Source: Pseudorhizobium xiangyangii
Lineage (GTDB): Bacteria; Pseudomonadota; Alphaproteobacteria; Rhizobiales; Rhizobiaceae
NCBI RefSeq assembly: GCF_020531965.1
Contig: NZ_JAJAWH010000005.1
Location: 124,001 to 188,000 of the forward strand
DNA: 64,000 nt
Reading direction: 5' to 3'
The translations under genes and the position numbers were made by a program. Below the pieces are notes generated by a model. It worked only from the letters and a program-made list of their open reading frames with translations. It had not been told where the DNA came from and made no database searches. Below are positions 61,585 through 64,000 of the stretch, one piece after another; the first letter of the stretch is position 1; every line of letters starts with the position of its first letter.

Positions 61585-62773
61585 AGCTCGACAGCCTTAG
61601 TGTTACCATCGCCGGCGCAGGCATTGGCGGGCTCTCGCTCGCCACCATGCTTGCCCGTCAGGGCGCGACGGTGGCCGTCTACGACCAGATGGTGGCGCCG
61701 CAGCCGGTCGGCTCCGGCTTCGTCCTACAACCCACCGGCTCTGCCGTACTGGCTCACATGGGCCTTCTCGATCAGGTGAAGCGACGTGGGTCGTTCATCA
61801 ACCGGATGCACGGCAAGCTTACCCACACCGACACGACCGTTCTGGAAATCGGCTACGGGAAGACAGTCCAAGGGATCGCCATCCAGCGCGTCGCGCTGTT
61901 CGATCTCCTGCTCGATGCGGCGATCTCTGCCGGCGTAAGCTTCGAGACCACCGCTCGGGTGACCGATATTGTGGACGGCAGTCGACCCAGCATCGTTCTT
62001 CAGGACGGCCGCAAAGCACCAGCCGCCGATCTCGTTGTGGATGCCATGGGCACCAATTCCCCGATCGGCCACATCGCGGCGAAGGAACTGAGTTATGGGG
62101 CCCTGTGGGCGACTGTGCCCTGGCCTGAGAATGGTCCTTTCCATCCGCATGAACTGGAACAGCGCTACCATAGCGCCAGCCGCATGGCCGGTGTCCTGCC
62201 GGTCGGTACGGCGCACCGAGAATGGCGACCTTCTTCTGGAGCCTGCGCAACCGTGACTACGACCGCTGGCAGGCGGCGGGGCGCGCCGCCTGGATCGACG
62301 AGGTTGCGGCACTGTGGCCGGAAACGGTTCCCTTTGCTGAAATCGCCGAGCCGGTGCATGCGCGCTATCGCCATCATACGCGTAAGCCGACCCTCGGGCG
62401 GCGGGTTATCCGTATTGGAGACGCATGGCACGCGACCAGCCCGCAGCTTGGCCAGGGTGCCAACATGGCGCTTCTGGACGCGGCGTCGCTCGCCCTGGCT
62501 CTGCAACGATCGGAAACAGTGGAGCTGGCGTTTGCGGCGCATCTTCGCCAGCGGCAGATGCATATCCGGCTCTACCAGACTCTGAGTCTCGTCCTGACGC
62601 CGTTCTACCAGTCCGACAGTCTCGTGCTGCCCTCGCTGCGCGACTTCGCCATAGGACCGGCAACACGGCTGCCTCTCGTGCGGCAGATCGTCAGCCGACT
62701 GGTCACGGGAGAGTTTCTGGACCCGGTGGGGCGGATCGGCTTCAACCAGGTCCTGCCACGCGCTGACGCGTAG
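61581..62773 (+). pseudogene. FAD-dependent monooxygenase, interrupted by a frameshift
   Basis: A class A flavin monooxygenase (salicylate hydroxylase-like, about 397 residues if repaired) split between two frames. The first frame (from GTG 61581, TIAGAGIGGLSLATMLARQGATVAVYD) covers the FAD-binding start and ends at about residue 210, VLPVGTAHREW. The second frame resumes around 62205-62222 (ATFFWSLRNRDYDRWQAAG) and holds the other FAD motif, IGDAWHATSPQLGQGANMALLDA. The break is a one-base loss near 62211 (VGTGAPRMATFFW would be the joined reading) or a sequencing error. It overlaps mazG by four bases. Confidence 0.8.
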
Positions 62774-62896
62774 GCCAGATACGAGACCGAGATGTTCAAG
62801 CAAGCTGAAGCAGGCCTGCGTCCGGCTTCCTGGTTTCAATGGAACTGCGCCCCAGCCGCCAAGGCCGAGGAGGACGGGCACGCCGGGGGCGGCGCC

Positions 62897-64000
62897 CTAT
62901 CGCTCCCAATCTTCCTTGCCGGGCTTCGGTCCATTGCCGAGCTTGCGCTCCAGTTCTACGGCCTGGCTTTCCGACAGCCGAACGTCGAGTTCCACCGAAC
63001 CGTCTTCCTGATCCTTCCGCTCGTCGACGATGGCGTTCTCATAGATCCATGAGACCAGTGCCAGCTTGTCGGTAGGAATGGTGATCGTGGTTTCGGTCAA
63101 CACACCGGAGAGGCGCCTGGCGATTTCCGCCATCAGCAGATCGACGCCTTCACCGGTAATTGCCGACACGGCCAGCACGTTGGGACGGCCCTCCGCTTTT
63201 TCGGCAATAGCATCATGCGCTTCCGGGTCGAGGCGATCGATCTTGTTCCAGACCTCGATGATCCGTTCGTCCCGTTCCTTCTCGTCAATCCCGAGATCGG
63301 AGAGGATGCGCAGAACATCCGCGGATTGCGCGGCGTTGTCGGGGTCCGACAGGTCGCGGACGTGCAGGATGAGATCCGCCTCCAGCACCTCTTCCAGTGT
63401 CGCGCGGAAGGCAGCAACGAGGTGGGTCGGGAGGTTCGAAATGAAGCCGACGGTATCCGACAGGATGACCGTGCGACCGTGCGGCAGTTTCATGCGGCGA
63501 AGCGTCGGGTCGAGCGTCGCAAACAGCATGTCCTCGGCCAGCACGCCGGCGCCGGTGATGCTATTGAAGAGCGTCGATTTCCCGGCGTTGGTATAGCCGA
63601 CCAGCGCCACGATCGGATGCGGCACCTTGCGGCGCTTGGCCCGATGAAGCTGGCGGGTGCGCACGACCTGCTCGAGCTCGCGCTCCAGCTTGACGATGCG
63701 GTCCTGCAGCAACCGGCGGTCGGCTTCGATCTGGGTTTCACCCGGGCCACCCATGAAACCCGCGCCACCGCGCTGGCGTTCAAGGTGGGTCCAGCTGCGA
63801 ACCAGACGGCCCTTCTGGTAGTTGAGATGCGCCAGATCGACCTGCAGCGTGCCTTCCTTGGTGGAGGCGCGGCGGCCGAAAATCTCGAGGATCAGACCCG
63901 TACGGTCGATGACCTTGGCGTTCCATTCCTTCTCGAGATTGCGCTGCTGTACCGGCGTCAGAGGATGGTCGATGATGACCAGGCCGGCGTCGTGTTCATC
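62897..64000 (-). CDS. hflX: GTPase HflX (N-terminus beyond window)
   Basis: The 3' portion (368 codons) of a ribosome-associated GTPase that splits stalled 70S ribosomes under stress. Visible: the N-terminal HflX domain (VQQRNLEKEWNAKVIDRTGLILEIFGRRASTKEG and KGRLVRSWTHLERQRGGAGFMGGPGETQIEADRRLL), G1 GYTNAGKSTLFNSI, G3 DTVGFISNLPTHLV and G4 NKIDRLDPEA. A C-terminal domain follows. The start is past the right edge. It is convergent with the frameshifted monooxygenase, 123 bases away. Confidence 0.96.
   Translation of the reverse strand, partial: DEHDAGLVIIDHPLTPVQQRNLEKEWNAKVIDRTGLILEIFGRRASTKEGTLQVDLAHLNYQKGRLVRSWTHLERQRGGAGFMGGPGETQIEADRRLLQDRIVKLERELEQVVRTRQLHRAKRRKVPHPIVALVGYTNAGKSTLFNSITGAGVLAEDMLFATLDPTLRRMKLPHGRTVILSDTVGFISNLPTHLVAAFRATLEEVLEADLILHVRDLSDPDNAAQSADVLRILSDLGIDEKERDERIIEVWNKIDRLDPEAHDAIAEKAEGRPNVLAVSAITGEGVDLLMAEIARRLSGVLTETTITIPTDKLALVSWIYENAIVDERKDQEDGSVELDVRLSESQAVELERKLGNGPKPGKEDWER

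Overview
The window is a chromosomal segment of an alphaproteobacterium, almost certainly a member of the Rhizobiaceae (Rhizobium/Agrobacterium/Sinorhizobium relatives). The pointers are a phosphatidylcholine synthase of the rhizobial type, an ATP12-family chaperone, several protein families typical of Rhizobiales (DUF2336, DUF1489, DUF995, DUF2849/DUF934), high GC with strong third-position GC, and frequent TTG/GTG starts. No phage, insertion sequence, integron, CRISPR array or recognisable defence system was found. The region is gene-dense, core-genome-like DNA with a few accessory touches.

Layout. 1-4.2 kb: phosphatidylcholine synthase (cut by the left edge), a UbiH-type hydroxylase, an AEC transporter, CcdA and tRNA-Lys(UUU). 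4.4-12.2 kb: DUF995 and DUF2336 proteins, a nitroreductase/flavin reductase pair, a secreted protein, thrS, a DUF1697 protein, yidD and an IscU-like scaffold. 12.5-24 kb: folE-hisI-patatin, a CBS protein, a rhomboid protease, a PilZ protein, a LapG-like cysteine protease, a D-Ala-D-Ala carboxypeptidase with SPOR domain, DUF1489, L-serine dehydratase, a 33-residue membrane peptide and DUF599. 24-31.7 kb: a DUF1624 membrane protein with a cysteine-rich tail, a MerR regulator, mgtE, a degenerate peptide deformylase, a BON protein, OsmC, tRNA-Leu(GAG), lipB and a DMT transporter. 31.7-38.9 kb: glutathione-dependent formaldehyde oxidation (adhC and fghA), a guanidine-II riboswitch with an SMR guanidinium exporter, an ATP12-HAD-RluA run, and crcB. 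39-42.6 kb: a soluble double-PAS chemoreceptor and a copper-handling pair. 42.7-47.4 kb: gcvT-gcvH-gcvP behind a tandem glycine riboswitch. 47.7-55 kb: a uracil/xanthine permease, rpsU, small proteins, an autoregulated ArsR-SRPBCC pair, a miniature flagellar-rod-like protein, an MFS-PACE efflux pair and a rhodanese-ChrB protein. 55-60 kb: the assimilatory sulfite reduction cluster (cysG, DUF2849, cysI, DUF934) plus ferredoxin-NADP reductase. 60-64 kb: a nucleoside deaminase, mazG, a frameshifted FAD monooxygenase and hflX (cut by the right edge).

Functionally, several groups of genes work together. AdhC oxidises S-hydroxymethylglutathione and FghA hydrolyses the resulting S-formylglutathione. 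GcvT/H/P degrade glycine under glycine-riboswitch control, with L-serine dehydratase elsewhere in the window. CysG makes siroheme for CysI, and the adjacent Fpr could supply electrons. The SMR exporter is tied to guanidinium by its riboswitch.

I did not find a convincing undescribed multi-gene system. The most useful second looks are the guanidine-II riboswitch, the deformylase-like protein lacking metal ligands, the cysteine-rich tail on the DUF1624 protein, the paired ArsR operators, the miniature FlgB/FlgC-like protein, the frameshifted monooxygenase, the short proteins of 33, 44 and 46 residues, and two diverged copies of an intergenic palindromic repeat.
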